64,000 nucleotides of DNA from JAMLHH01 sp035515235 (GTDB taxonomy: Bacteria > Bacteroidota > Bacteroidia > Chitinophagales > JADIYW01). Under the pieces are notes generated by a model that worked only from the letters and a program-made list of their open reading frames with translations, was not told the DNA's origin and did not search any database. Positions 47,867-57,505 of the stretch are shown piece by piece (positions within the stretch are counted from its first letter, which is position 1; every line of letters starts with the position of its first letter). The DNA is taken from positions 62,001 to 126,000 of the forward strand of contig DATJBS010000033.1 of the NCBI GenBank assembly GCA_035515235.1, given 5' to 3'. A program made the position numbers and the translations under genes.

Positions 47867-48397
47867 ATGAACAAGGATTTAGAAATAATGAATCATACCA
47901 TGCAAGATTGGATGAAAAAATCTGAAAAATATTCAGAAGAACTTATTCATTTTCAAGCAGATGGTAAGGAGTGGTCTTTGCAACAAGTTTTACACCACAT
48001 TTCTCAAATTCAAGATTCAGTAGAAGAAGTCATCGCAAAAATATTGACTAAACAAGAAACATTAAGAGATACCACATTGAAAAATTGGTTCAGATATTTT
48101 ATATTGAAATTAGCATTGGCTTCAAATAAAAAGTTTGAAGTTCCAAAAATGCTACCTGCGCCAGAGAATAATATGACTTTGGATGAAGTCCGTCAAGAAT
48201 GGAATGAATCTTATGTAAGATTTGATGCTCTGTTGAAAAATTTCCCTAAAAAATTAGAAGACAAATTAATTTTCAGACACCCTAGAATTGGTTGGATCAA
48301 TATCAACCAAACATTAGGTTTTATGTTAGATCACATGAAACACCATCAAAAACAAATAGAATCCTTATATTCGCAACTTGACTTAAAAATGAAATAA
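47867..48397 (+). CDS. DinB-family protein
   Basis: 176 residues, four-helix bundle. Metal-binding His candidates in QQVLHHISQIQD (about 43-50) and MLDHMKHHQKQIE (about 155-165) match the DinB/YfiT thiol-transferase superfamily. The substrate is unknown. It is followed 2 bp later by the DUF3127 gene, so they form an operon. Confidence 0.85.
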   Translation: MNKDLEIMNHTMQDWMKKSEKYSEELIHFQADGKEWSLQQVLHHISQIQDSVEEVIAKILTKQETLRDTTLKNWFRYFILKLALASNKKFEVPKMLPAPENNMTLDEVRQEWNESYVRFDALLKNFPKKLEDKLIFRHPRIGWININQTLGFMLDHMKHHQKQIESLYSQLDLKMK

Positions 48398-48399
48398 TA

Positions 48400-48798
48400 A
48401 TGGATATTACAGGCGTTATCATCAAAAAATTACAAAAGCAAAGCGGAACTTCTGCAAATGGTCAATGGCAAAAGCAAGAATTTGTGATTCAAACAGAAGA
48501 CCAATACCCTAAAACAGTATGTTTTAATACATGGGGAGCCAAAGTGGATGATTTGAATAATTTTTCAGAAGGCAATCGCGTAAAAGTACATTTTGATGTC
48601 TCTTCTAGAGAATACAACGAAAGATGGTACAGTGAAATGAGAGCATGGAAAATTGATTTAGAAGATGCAGGTGGTCCAACAGGATCTGTTCCTCCAGCTC
48701 ACAATCAAGGTGGTCAAGCTTCTGCTCCAACTGCTACACCTACTCAAAGTACAGCAGCTTCTTCTAGCGAAACAGCAGAAGACGATTTACCATTCTAG
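48400..48798 (+). CDS. DUF3127 protein (SSB-like OB-fold)
   Basis: 132 residues. The OB-fold domain (TGVIIKKLQKQSG, QWQKQEFVIQTEDQYP, VKVHFDVSSREYNERWYSEMRAW) plus a Gln/Ala/Ser/Thr linker and an acidic EDDLPF tail copy single-stranded-DNA-binding proteins, including the DDLPF tip that recruits partners. DUF3127 has no proven role. An accessory DNA-binding function is inferred. Confidence 0.9.
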   Translation: MDITGVIIKKLQKQSGTSANGQWQKQEFVIQTEDQYPKTVCFNTWGAKVDDLNNFSEGNRVKVHFDVSSREYNERWYSEMRAWKIDLEDAGGPTGSVPPAHNQGGQASAPTATPTQSTAASSSETAEDDLPF

Positions 48799-48859
48799 AT
48801 TTTAAAAGTACCGAGTTAGAAGTATTACTCTAATTGACTTCAAATTTCTCACAAAATAT

Positions 48860-48906
48860 ATAGACCTATAAATCAATGAATCATTACGGTTCATTGATTG
48901 GTCTAT
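48860..48906. terminator. Long inverted repeat after DUF3127 gene
   Basis: ATAGACC-TATA-AATCAATGAA pairs with TTCATTGATT-GGTCTAT: a 10-bp stem, a 4-nt bulge and a further 7-bp stem with a 9-nt loop. T tract is weak, so terminator is probable but not certain. It lies 61 bp beyond the stop. Confidence 0.6.
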
Positions 48907-48943
48907 TTCTACCATTAATTTTTACACGATACATATAGCTTCA

Positions 48944-49657
48944 ATGCGCGTTATTTTTCTACATCATGCTGGAGGAGATCAATATTCTTGGCGGAGATAT
49001 CAAGATGCACTTTCTCCAGAAATAGAAAAGATTTATTTGGAATTGCCCGGTCGTGGAGATCGCTTTTCGGAACCTCTTTTGAAAGATACAGCTGCTATGG
49101 TGGAAGAGTTATATCAGCAAATTCTACCTCATTTACAATCGCCATATATTTTAGTAGGAAAAAGTATGGGTGCTTTGCATACTTATTTATTATTGCACAG
49201 AATCAAAGACGAAGAAAAGACTATGCCAATGCATGTGTTTTTAGGATCTAGAAAATGTCCTGCATCCTATTCTTCACATATTAAAATAGCACAAGTCGAT
49301 AGTGAGAGTTTTTGGAAAGGTGTTCAGTCGTATGGTGGTTGTCCTGCAGCATTATTAGAACACAAAGAACTGATGGAACTCTACGAACCGATATTGCGTG
49401 CAGACTTTGAATCGTTAGAAAATTATCAATATCTCCCACAAGAGCCACTTCCAGTTTCTGCGACTATCATGACTGGGAAATCAGATCTCATCCAATTAGA
49501 AGAGACAAAATCTTGGCAAGACCACTTCAGCGGTGACGTGCAGTTTTTAGAATTATTAGGCGGTCATTTCTTCATGCATGAACAAGCATATACAATAAGT
49601 AAAATGATAGAAGAGCAATTTGCGAATGCTGCATTTTTGAAAATTGCTTCGCATTAA
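48944..49657 (+). CDS. Type II thioesterase (NRPS/PKS editing)
   Basis: 237 residues, alpha/beta hydrolase. Start FLHHAGGDQYSWRRYQDAL, LELPGRGDR, the nucleophile elbow VGKSMGAL (Ser near residue 85) and LGGHFFMHE for the catalytic His. These are the standard marks of TEII enzymes that hydrolyse misprimed carrier proteins in non-ribosomal peptide or polyketide synthesis. The target synthetase is not in the window. Next to the phosphopantetheinyl transferase, 12 bp away. Confidence 0.88.
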   Translation: MRVIFLHHAGGDQYSWRRYQDALSPEIEKIYLELPGRGDRFSEPLLKDTAAMVEELYQQILPHLQSPYILVGKSMGALHTYLLLHRIKDEEKTMPMHVFLGSRKCPASYSSHIKIAQVDSESFWKGVQSYGGCPAALLEHKELMELYEPILRADFESLENYQYLPQEPLPVSATIMTGKSDLIQLEETKSWQDHFSGDVQFLELLGGHFFMHEQAYTISKMIEEQFANAAFLKIASH

Positions 49658-49669
49658 CCCACCACCACT

Positions 49670-50326
49670 TTGCAAATCTACCTCCTGCATATCAACTCCT
49701 TCTTAGAAAAAGATGACATTCTTCTAAGAATGAAAGATTGGCCGGAATTTCAGCAGAAATCAGTTTTAGATTATCATCATCCAAAAGATTATAACACAAC
49801 ATTTTTTAGTAAAATCTTATTACAGTACGCTTTTTTACAAAATCAGATTAGTTTTGATTGGGAGCAATTAGATTATACTGAAAAAGATAGACCATATTTT
49901 AAAAATTTAGATATAGATTTCAATATTTCTCACTCAGGGAAATATGTCGCTTTAGTTATAGGTGAAGGTCGATATGGAATAGATATAGAGCAACATCGTC
50001 CAGTGAAAATTGATTTGTTTAATCGTCAATTTGCTGCGAATGAATGGCAAATAATTCGAACAGCTCAAAATGAGCACGTACAGTTTTTTAAGTTTTGGGC
50101 CATCAAAGAAGCAGCTATCAAAGCAGATGGAAGAGGGGTGGAGGTGCTTTCCAAAACTCAAATTATTTCAGAAAAGGAAGTGGTAGTAGAAAATAAAAAA
50201 TGGCACTATCAGCAATTTGAGCATCTAGAAGGATATTCTTTCGCCGTTTGTGGACGTTTTGCCTATTATTTTAATGTTGAATCCATGCAAACAATCGATT
50301 CAGATGTTCTTTTAGAAAAAATGTAA
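49670..50326 (+). CDS. 4'-phosphopantetheinyl transferase (Sfp-type)
   Basis: 218 residues. TTG at 49670 is the only start that keeps the N-terminal strand MQIYLLHINSFL; an ATG lies only well inside. Motifs FNISHSGKYVALV, YGIDIEQHRP and FFKFWAIKEAAIKADGRGV carry the Mg-binding acidic residues. It loads the phosphopantetheine arm onto carrier proteins. With the upstream thioesterase it forms a carrier-protein maintenance pair. Confidence 0.9.
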   Translation: MQIYLLHINSFLEKDDILLRMKDWPEFQQKSVLDYHHPKDYNTTFFSKILLQYAFLQNQISFDWEQLDYTEKDRPYFKNLDIDFNISHSGKYVALVIGEGRYGIDIEQHRPVKIDLFNRQFAANEWQIIRTAQNEHVQFFKFWAIKEAAIKADGRGVEVLSKTQIISEKEVVVENKKWHYQQFEHLEGYSFAVCGRFAYYFNVESMQTIDSDVLLEKM

Positions 50327-50344
50327 ACGTACCTTTGTCACACT

Positions 50345-51055
50345 ATGAAAAAAGGTGTACTGTATTTAATACCTGTTCCTTTAGCTCCTGAAGGTTTGCG
50401 CCAAACGGCAGCTGTATCTTCACCATATATTGCACATATTCGACATTTTATTGTGGAAAATACTCGTTCGGCTAGAAGATTTCTTAGAGCTGTAGATCCT
50501 GAGTTTCCGATAGATGATAGTGTATTTGAAGAGATGGACAAGCATGAAGGATATTCTTTTGACGAGAAGGTTTTTAAATATGCTAGTGAAGGATTTGATA
50601 TAGGTCTTCTTTCAGAAGCCGGTTGTCCTGCAGTAGCTGATCCTGGTCATAATGTAGTCGCTCAAGCTCATTTGCATGGTATTTTGGTCAAGCCTTTGCC
50701 TGGTCCTAATTCTATGATTATGGCTTTGATGGGTTCTGGTTTTCCAGGTCAAAAATTCTCGTTCCACGGGTATTTGCCTTTAGATAATAATCAGAGAAAG
50801 AATTTGATTTTATATATGGAAAGAGAAGGAGCTTTAGGTCATACTCAAATTTTCATGGATACTCCATTTCGGAATGCAAAAATCTATGACGATTTATTGA
50901 CTTGGTTAAAACCTGATACGGAGTTGTGCTTGGCTTCTAATATTACAGGTTCTAATGAGCAGATTCATACTAGAACTGTAAAAGAGTGGAAAAAATTGAG
51001 ACCGGACCTGAAAAAGATTCCAGTCGTTTTTGTTATTGGAAATTCTAAAATATAG
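50345..51055 (+). CDS. SAM-dependent methyltransferase, RsmI-like
   Basis: 236 residues. Tetrapyrrole-methylase fold: GVLYLIPVPLAPEGLRQT, FIVENTRSARRFLRAV, GLLSEAGCPAVADPG and the substrate loop PLPGPNSMIMALMGSGFPG. It is shorter than RsmI and starts directly with the SAM domain. It is probably an rRNA or small-molecule methylase of the RsmI/YraL group. It sits 18 bp after the PPTase and 6 bp before DUF3109. Confidence 0.88.
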   Translation: MKKGVLYLIPVPLAPEGLRQTAAVSSPYIAHIRHFIVENTRSARRFLRAVDPEFPIDDSVFEEMDKHEGYSFDEKVFKYASEGFDIGLLSEAGCPAVADPGHNVVAQAHLHGILVKPLPGPNSMIMALMGSGFPGQKFSFHGYLPLDNNQRKNLILYMEREGALGHTQIFMDTPFRNAKIYDDLLTWLKPDTELCLASNITGSNEQIHTRTVKEWKKLRPDLKKIPVVFVIGNSKI

Positions 51056-51061
51056 CCTGTT

Positions 51062-51664
51062 ATGATATTAATAGATGATATTTTAATCAGTGATGATGTA
51101 ATTGAAACTCAGTTTGTATGCAATTTGAAAGCATGCAAAGGCGCTTGTTGTATAGAAGGAGATAGTGGTGCACCGATTGAAGAAGACGAAATCGAATTAT
51201 TACAAGAATCTATAGAGCATATCTTGCCTTATTTGACTCCAGAAGGCCGAAAAGCTATCGAAGAGCAAGGAGTTTATATTGTAGAAGAAGATGATGAATA
51301 TACAGGTTTAGCGACTCCTTTAATTAATGGTGGGGCTTGTGCATATATTGCTTATAAGCCTGATGGAGTGGTGACTTGCGGTATTGAAGAAGCATATAAC
51401 GACGGCAAAATCAATTTCAGAAAACCAATCAGTTGTCATTTGTATCCTATACGTATTAAGAATTACGACACCGTTATTGGAGTGAATTATGATGAATGGG
51501 ATATATGTAGTGATGCGTGTACTTTAGGCAAGACTTTGAAAGTTCCTGTATATGTTTTTTTGAAAGATGCATTGATTCGTAAATTTGGCACAGAATTTTA
51601 TAAAGTATTAGAGCAAGCTGCTTTAGAACATGAAAATGGTGCTACTGAAAACTCAGATAAATAA
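51062..51664 (+). CDS. DUF3109 protein (Cys-rich)
   Basis: 200 residues. The CNLKACKGACC cluster at residue 22, plus Cys in GGACAYIAYKPDGVVTCG and SCHLYP, match DUF3109, thought to bind a metal or Fe-S cluster. Role unknown. Likely translated from the same transcript as the methylase. Confidence 0.85.
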   Translation: MILIDDILISDDVIETQFVCNLKACKGACCIEGDSGAPIEEDEIELLQESIEHILPYLTPEGRKAIEEQGVYIVEEDDEYTGLATPLINGGACAYIAYKPDGVVTCGIEEAYNDGKINFRKPISCHLYPIRIKNYDTVIGVNYDEWDICSDACTLGKTLKVPVYVFLKDALIRKFGTEFYKVLEQAALEHENGATENSDK

Positions 51665-51765
51665 TAAAAATTAAAATAATTAAACTTATTTAACGTTTTG
51701 CTTGTTAAGGAGTATTTACTAGACTATTTTTGTTAAAAATTTAAGAGTTGAAGGATATAAGAACG

Positions 51766-52188
51766 ATGATTTTGATATTGCTATTGATAAGCGGTATGTC
51801 GTCATTTAATGTAGTATCCGCATTTCAGCGCACTCCTCCAAAGGTTGATAATAGCTTTGAAACTCGTTCTAAATTATTGCCTTGCATAAAAGCGCTTTTA
51901 GACGAGAATCCAATACAATCTGGCAGTAATTTGTCTAAACTTACTCAAGGTACCTTAACTGTCAAAAATGAAGAAGAAGTTCAAATCTTTTTCAATGTCA
52001 CTTTAAAAACTACCACAGGTAAAAAAGGTGATCCACCTATTTATCTTCGTTTTATAAAAGTCGAACAATTAGATATTCGTAAAGTATTAGAATATGCTAA
52101 AAGTGGAGACGAGATTTTTATAGAGCAATATATTACTAATGCCAATCAGAGAGCGATTTGTGCTCCTTCGAGTATGACGGTGACTTAG
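51766..52188 (+). CDS. Secreted hypothetical protein
   Basis: 140 residues from ATG 51766 (MILILLLISGMSSFNVVSA signal); a TTG 18 bp upstream adds nothing. The rest (FQRTPPKVDNSF...) is a small strand-rich domain. It has no known family. Confidence 0.65.
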   Translation: MILILLLISGMSSFNVVSAFQRTPPKVDNSFETRSKLLPCIKALLDENPIQSGSNLSKLTQGTLTVKNEEEVQIFFNVTLKTTTGKKGDPPIYLRFIKVEQLDIRKVLEYAKSGDEIFIEQYITNANQRAICAPSSMTVT

Positions 52189-52222
52189 GTTTTTTAGGCT
52201 ACTTTAATGTATTTGTTTTTAT

Positions 52223-52515
52223 ATCTCCCGCAGATATCGCAGAAACAAATAAATAGAAAACAGCTATCTATATTTTAATATCTCCTGCTCTGCGAAAATC
52301 AGCGGAATCAGCGGGCTAAAATTGAAATCCCGCAAATGAAAAGATTATGTCTAAAAAATCTCGCGCAGATATCGCAGAAAAAAATAAATAGAAAACAGCT
52401 ATCTATATTTTAATATCTCCTGCTCTGCGAAAATCAGCGGAATCAGCGGGCTAAAATTGAAATCCCGCAAATGAAAAGATTATCTCTGAAAAATCTCCCG
52501 CAGATAGCGCAGAGG
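52223..52515. repeat. Tandem repeat, period 135 bp
   Basis: Units 52223-52357 and 52358-52492 are almost identical, with a third partial unit (52493-52515). Each unit has ATCTCCCGCAGATATCGCAG and TCCTGCTCTGCGAAAATCAG arms and GCGGAATCAGCGGG. It lies in a 568-bp gap with no gene. Not a CRISPR: no short repeats with unique spacers. Confidence 0.9.
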
Positions 52516-52550
52516 AATAATCATAAGAACTGCTGCTACTCTTAACTTCC

Positions 52551-52689
52551 TAAATTTTAAATTCTTCAAATTAGCATATTACCTTAATTCCTTAATGTTT
52601 AAAAAAATAATTTAAAGATGATCTCAGCAAAAGCTTAACATTCTTAGTTTCTAAAATTTAAATTCTTAGCATTAGCATATTACCTTTAT
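52551..52689. repeat. Pair of ~38-bp direct repeats
   Basis: TAAATTTTAAATTCTTC-AAATTAGCATATTACC (52551-52588) recurs with changes at 52651-52689. Low-complexity AT sequence next to the 135-bp tandem array. Confidence 0.6.
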
Positions 52690-52756
52690 GGTTCATTTTT
52701 TGTTTTGCCGTTATTTATTTTGTCTAATGTCTTCTGTCTAAAGTCTATTTAAATCT

Positions 52757-55684
52757 CTAAATTTTATAACTCAATCTCAACATCGCCATAGTTCCAATAA
52801 TCGGAGAACCAATGAAAAACTGATGTTCATTTTTGTATAAATTTTGAATAGAAACTGTCGCATTAAAGTTTTTATGGAAAGTAGGGGTCCAAGAGATATC
52901 CAAATCCATATCGTGATAAGGAGTTACTCTTCCAGTAAAGTTTCCTGAATTCACTGGGAAACCTGCCATCCATTGGAATTTAGTCCCAACATTTAATCCA
53001 ATAGATTTGATGAAGTAATTCACGCCAACATTGAATTTGTGCTTAGGAGCATTTAGTGCTACATAACCATATTGAGCTCCCGGCACACTGATAGAATCTT
53101 TGTCAACATATGAATAATTAGCTTGGACATTCAAATCAGGTGAAAGATATGCGGTCAATCCAACATCTACTCCGTACAATGTTACATCACCAATATTTCG
53201 AGTGACTAACAGCATTTCTGGTCCATCAGCTTGAATGGGATTGATAATTCCAATAGGTAGATTGCTGACAGCTGTTTTGAATAATTCCATCAGTTCATCT
53301 TCTCCAGTTCCATTATTATTTCCACCAAACTTGCTGTTTTTGTCTAAAAGTCCAGTGAGTAAAGTTTTGTAAATAGCATTAGAAGGATCATTGAATCGTT
53401 CACTAATTTCAGGTCCAACGTATCTAAGCAAAGCGTCCGCGTCAAACATAACGGCAGGTGTAACGAAAGTAACAGGTGCTACGTAATTTTTAAAATCTGT
53501 CCTGTATAAATCTATATTTAAAGAGAATACTTTAGCGATGATACCTTTATAACCAAATTCGTAATTATAAGCTGTCATCGGTTTTAAGCCATTGATGTCT
53601 TTGATATTCGTCCAATCAGATTTGACAAAACTTCTAGTAGTAGAATTCAAATCTCTGACGACTTGAGGAATATTATCTGGAATGGTTGAAGGTGTTAGGT
53701 CTCCAATGAGTTGGTCAATTAAATCTGTAATAATAGGATTATCAGGAAGGTTGGGGAATTGCGTCATGAATTGATCCTTAATCGCAGAAAGTAAACCTTG
53801 CCATCCTATATTATTGAAGCTAGCATCACCTACATTGTAGTATGTATTTCTATCTGAACCATATGGTGATCTGAATTGTGGTAAGGATTGCCCGCCATAA
53901 TTAGGGTTGTTTGCAAAGCTATATTGAAATCCTGAATTTGGAGTTCCTAATGCTCTAACTGAAATATCTACAGGAATAGTCGCTTGTGCTACATCGACAA
54001 AATATGCTCCCGGTCCTGCAGTTCTGTATGCTTTATTGAAAACAAATCTCATATTTTGACCTGTTCCCGGTTTGAAGATAAATGCAGCCCTAGGTGAAAC
54101 CGTCAGTTTTTCAAGTTGAGTGCCATAGTCCATACGAGATGCGGCTAAGATTTGAACTCTTGGGTGGAGATCATAAGTCGCTTGCAGATAAGTTCCTACT
54201 TCTGTTATATTGTCGCTGTCTTCATTTCGACCATGTAAAGTATATTCTGTATTCGGTTGATATCTAAATGCATCCAAACCATAAATTAGATTTAATTTTT
54301 TACCTATTTCAGAACTGTGTTGAACTTGTAATCCATAAAATTTGGATTTGTCTTTATAGAGACCACCTGTCGGCACGTAATAAGTATCTCCTGCATTATT
54401 GCCGTTCATATATACTTGTGCAAATAATTTCTTCCAAGTGACTCTTGCTTGTGTATAGAAATACTTCCAATGTTTATTTTGCATAGCTCCGATGGGTGTC
54501 ATGTCTACACCTGAATAATCATTTAAGCCAGCTGATAAAATAAATTCTACATCTTTTTGAAATCTAAAATCCATTCTTCCATCCAAACTATATTTTTTGA
54601 TGCTTTCATCCCTATTATTATTGACTTCTGTACCAATACCGTTGGGGTCAATAGTGCCATCTCTCAGTAAAAATTTAGAACCATCAATACTTGGAAGATA
54701 TCTAATGATTTTGATTGGTTCGCTTGGTTCACTGTATTTCCAGTCTAAGCCTTGAAATATTTTTGAGGAGATTTTATAACCCATTTTTACTCCTCTCTTT
54801 TTTGTAGTTCTGATAGTATCTGCATGTCTAAAGCTGATAGAATAAATAGCTCTAGCTACAAGAGATGGATTATCAAATCTTGGATTAGGATTGTCTTTAT
54901 TTATTAAGGTGTCTTCAACAAAAGATCTTGCGCCCAATGAGATTGAAATTTTTGTTTCTGGTTCATCGATAGGAGATTTTGTGATTAAATGTATGACACC
55001 ATTGACCGTATTAGGACCGTATAGAGCCGATGCAGGACCTCTCAAAACTTCAATTCTAGAAATATCATCATTGTCCGTAGGAATCATATTATAAGCATTC
55101 AGCTTTAGCGATGGGAGAGATGCAATTCTATTATCTACTAATGTCATGAGGTCATTTGAATAATATCCATTAAATCCTCTTACAGAAGGGTTTCCACCTT
55201 GAATTCCACTTTTATTGATATGTACACCTGAAACATTTTTCAAATAGTCTAACACGTTAGTTCCAGCTTTATTAGAAATCACTTCGCTGCTAATGACTGA
55301 AATGGAGGATGGCGCATCTAAAAGTTTTTCTTGTTTTCTAGAAGCACTGACTACGATAGTATTTAATTCTATTCCTTCTATGAGTAATTTTATGTCTAAT
55401 TGCTGACTAGATCGTATGAGTTTTCGAACTTCTTGATATCCCAAAGATTTAAAAACGACAATTGAAGAATCTTCTACAGATAAGGAATAAAGTCCATCAA
55501 AATTAGATACAGTACCGCGAGTTTTTTGACCTTCAACATATATATTGACTCCAATTAAGTCTTCGCCATTTTCTGCATCTGTAACATGACCTTGGATTGT
55601 AAATTCTTTATTCTTTTTGGATTGAGCATTCGTGATATAAGGAAATACGAATAATATAATGATCAAGTATTTGAAAACTTTCAT
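52757..55684 (-). CDS. TonB-dependent receptor
   Basis: 975 residues. Signal peptide (1-20), carboxypeptidase-like domain (about 28-115, FTIQGHVTDAENGEDLIGVN), plug (about 120-235: VSGVHINKSGIQGGNPSVRGFNGYYS, VLRGPASALYGPNTVNGVIHL) and barrel to the C-terminus (IIGTMAMLRLSYKI). Substrate unknown; with no adjacent SusD-like lipoprotein it is unlikely to be a SusC. Monocistronic. Confidence 0.93.
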   Translation of the reverse strand: MKVFKYLIIILFVFPYITNAQSKKNKEFTIQGHVTDAENGEDLIGVNIYVEGQKTRGTVSNFDGLYSLSVEDSSIVVFKSLGYQEVRKLIRSSQQLDIKLLIEGIELNTIVVSASRKQEKLLDAPSSISVISSEVISNKAGTNVLDYLKNVSGVHINKSGIQGGNPSVRGFNGYYSNDLMTLVDNRIASLPSLKLNAYNMIPTDNDDISRIEVLRGPASALYGPNTVNGVIHLITKSPIDEPETKISISLGARSFVEDTLINKDNPNPRFDNPSLVARAIYSISFRHADTIRTTKKRGVKMGYKISSKIFQGLDWKYSEPSEPIKIIRYLPSIDGSKFLLRDGTIDPNGIGTEVNNNRDESIKKYSLDGRMDFRFQKDVEFILSAGLNDYSGVDMTPIGAMQNKHWKYFYTQARVTWKKLFAQVYMNGNNAGDTYYVPTGGLYKDKSKFYGLQVQHSSEIGKKLNLIYGLDAFRYQPNTEYTLHGRNEDSDNITEVGTYLQATYDLHPRVQILAASRMDYGTQLEKLTVSPRAAFIFKPGTGQNMRFVFNKAYRTAGPGAYFVDVAQATIPVDISVRALGTPNSGFQYSFANNPNYGGQSLPQFRSPYGSDRNTYYNVGDASFNNIGWQGLLSAIKDQFMTQFPNLPDNPIITDLIDQLIGDLTPSTIPDNIPQVVRDLNSTTRSFVKSDWTNIKDINGLKPMTAYNYEFGYKGIIAKVFSLNIDLYRTDFKNYVAPVTFVTPAVMFDADALLRYVGPEISERFNDPSNAIYKTLLTGLLDKNSKFGGNNNGTGEDELMELFKTAVSNLPIGIINPIQADGPEMLLVTRNIGDVTLYGVDVGLTAYLSPDLNVQANYSYVDKDSISVPGAQYGYVALNAPKHKFNVGVNYFIKSIGLNVGTKFQWMAGFPVNSGNFTGRVTPYHDMDLDISWTPTFHKNFNATVSIQNLYKNEHQFFIGSPIIGTMAMLRLSYKI

Positions 55685-56021
55685 AAGCTACTTATAATGT
55701 TCAGTCTTAAAGATATTTGAATAATCTAAAACAAGTAGGTCTTTATAAGAATTCCTTTATAAAATCACTTCATGTGTTTACCTTTTTATAAGTAGAAGAA
55801 AGGTCAGGATGTAAAACTGTTGAAAATATTAGTCTTGTGTTTAAGATAAGATATAAGAATATTTCCTCTTTAAAACTCAATATTTTCCCATATTCTTTGT
55901 TTTTTGTAATCATAGAAGAAAAAAAGATAGTGCGACTTCTTTCTGGTTATCACAATAAAAAAAATCCTAATAATCAACCTCAATAGAATCAGAAGTAAAT
56001 AATAGATTTCCTAAAACAAAA
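55685..56021. other. Gap with no recognisable gene
   Basis: AT-rich spacer between the TonB receptor and the tmm-like gene. I see no ORF of note, no repeat and no clear promoter match. Confidence 0.6.
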
Positions 56022-56049
56022 AAAGGTTGTTGAGTACACAACAACCTTA
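56022..56049 (-). terminator. Rho-independent terminator after the tmm-like gene
   Basis: AAGGTTGTTG, 6-base loop, CAACAACCTT, T run in minus direction; 23 bp beyond the stop. Nearly the same stem recurs at 57832. Confidence 0.9.
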
Positions 56050-56071
56050 ATAACTATTTCAAATAATTCAA

Positions 56072-57439
56072 CTATGCCATAACTTCTTCAGGGTTTAATA
56101 GATAGCGCTCTTTGCTATCATCTAACTCATCCATCCATTCTGTATGGTGCTCAGCTGCCATCGTCCCTGTAACGACCGACTCGAACATTTTATCTCGATA
56201 AGTTAATATGTCCACTTCTTTATCTCTCAGCCATTCTTTAAACATAGTAGCTACTTTGTCTATATTAAAGTCAGGATAATCCGATAATTGTAATAAATCT
56301 CTAATGTATTCTGATTGAAAATCTACATGGTCAAAACCTGTTTCAACGTGCGATAATTTTTCCAGCCAGATATTAATACTTTCTCTACGTTCTTCTTGGC
56401 TAGGTAGCTGTAAAGTATCCATTATAAAATCTCTAGCCACCCAAGCCTGTGCGTCGAACATATTGAAGGTATAATATTGGTCTTGCATGCCTAGATAAAT
56501 CAATTGCGGTAATTCATTGAAGAATATTCCTTTATATAAATGATCAGGATAAAGATTGTTTTTTGTTTTTAATCTTAAATTATCTGGTAGGAATGGAAAC
56601 TTATGTTGATATCCGGTGCACATAATTACTGCATCGAATTTTTCGGAACTTCCATCTTTAAAACAAGCTGTCTCTTCGTCAAAATGTGTCAACAATGGTA
56701 CTTCTTTAATTCCTTCTGGCCAGTTTACGCCTATAGGATTTGTTCTATAGCTCAAAGTCACAGATTTCGCTCCATGCTTATGACATTGAACTCCAATGTC
56801 TTCGGCAGAGTAGCTACTACCTACTAATAAAATATTTTGATCTTTAAATTGGTCGGCTCCTCTAAAATCATGAGCGTGTAAAACATTGCCCGGGAAATTT
56901 TCTATTCCTTTAAAATAAGGCATATTAGGAGTGGAGAAATGACCAGACGCTACGACTAAATAATCAAACTCTTCTGTATAAGTTTCATCCTTTTTTAAAT
57001 CATCTAGGACGATGCTAAACTTTTGTGTGGCTTCATCAAAATTGACCCACCTTACTACGGTATCAAATCGGATGAATTGTCTTGCATTGCTTTTCTTGAT
57101 TCTCCCTTGTATATAATCAAACAATACAGGTCTAGGAGGATAAGAAGAGATTGGCTTTTTGAAATGCTCATCGAAAGAATAATCAGAGAACTCTAAACAT
57201 TCTTTAGGTCCGTTTGACCATAAATATTTATACATACTTCCATGTAGAGGTTCGCCATATTGACCCACTCCTGTGCGCCAAGTATAATTCCACATTCCAC
57301 CCCAATTGCTTTGCTTTTCAAAACAAACAATTTCTGGAATGTCTACACCTTTATTCTTTAATGCTTCAAATGCTCTCAATTGTGCCAAGCCGCTTGGACC
57401 TGATCCTATGATGCCAATTCTCTTTTTGCTTTTAATCAT
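56072..57439 (-). CDS. tmm: Trimethylamine monooxygenase-like flavoprotein
   Basis: 455 residues from the Met at 57439 (MIKSKKRIGIIG). FAD site GIIGSGPSGLAQL, NADPH site LLVGSSYSAEDIG and the FMO fingerprint FPGNVLHAHDFR are intact. Segments FEKQSNWGGMWNYTWRTG, YLWSNGPKECLEFSDYSF and the MAAEHHTEWMDELDDS tail are those of bacterial Tmm, which oxidises trimethylamine to its N-oxide and also acts on dimethyl sulphide. No TMA catabolic neighbours are present, so an osmolyte or detoxification use is possible. It is preceded by an unusually long leader. Confidence 0.88.
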   Translation of the reverse strand: MIKSKKRIGIIGSGPSGLAQLRAFEALKNKGVDIPEIVCFEKQSNWGGMWNYTWRTGVGQYGEPLHGSMYKYLWSNGPKECLEFSDYSFDEHFKKPISSYPPRPVLFDYIQGRIKKSNARQFIRFDTVVRWVNFDEATQKFSIVLDDLKKDETYTEEFDYLVVASGHFSTPNMPYFKGIENFPGNVLHAHDFRGADQFKDQNILLVGSSYSAEDIGVQCHKHGAKSVTLSYRTNPIGVNWPEGIKEVPLLTHFDEETACFKDGSSEKFDAVIMCTGYQHKFPFLPDNLRLKTKNNLYPDHLYKGIFFNELPQLIYLGMQDQYYTFNMFDAQAWVARDFIMDTLQLPSQEERRESINIWLEKLSHVETGFDHVDFQSEYIRDLLQLSDYPDFNIDKVATMFKEWLRDKEVDILTYRDKMFESVVTGTMAAEHHTEWMDELDDSKERYLLNPEEVMA

Positions 57440-57505
57440 CTGTATCTTCTTTTCTTCAAAATATATTTTCATTCCCTAGAGTAGGAATAATTCTTTATGT
57501 GATAA

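Noticed and set aside
52223..52515. CRISPR array
   Set aside because: The period is 135 bp with near-identical whole units and no unique spacers; no cas genes.
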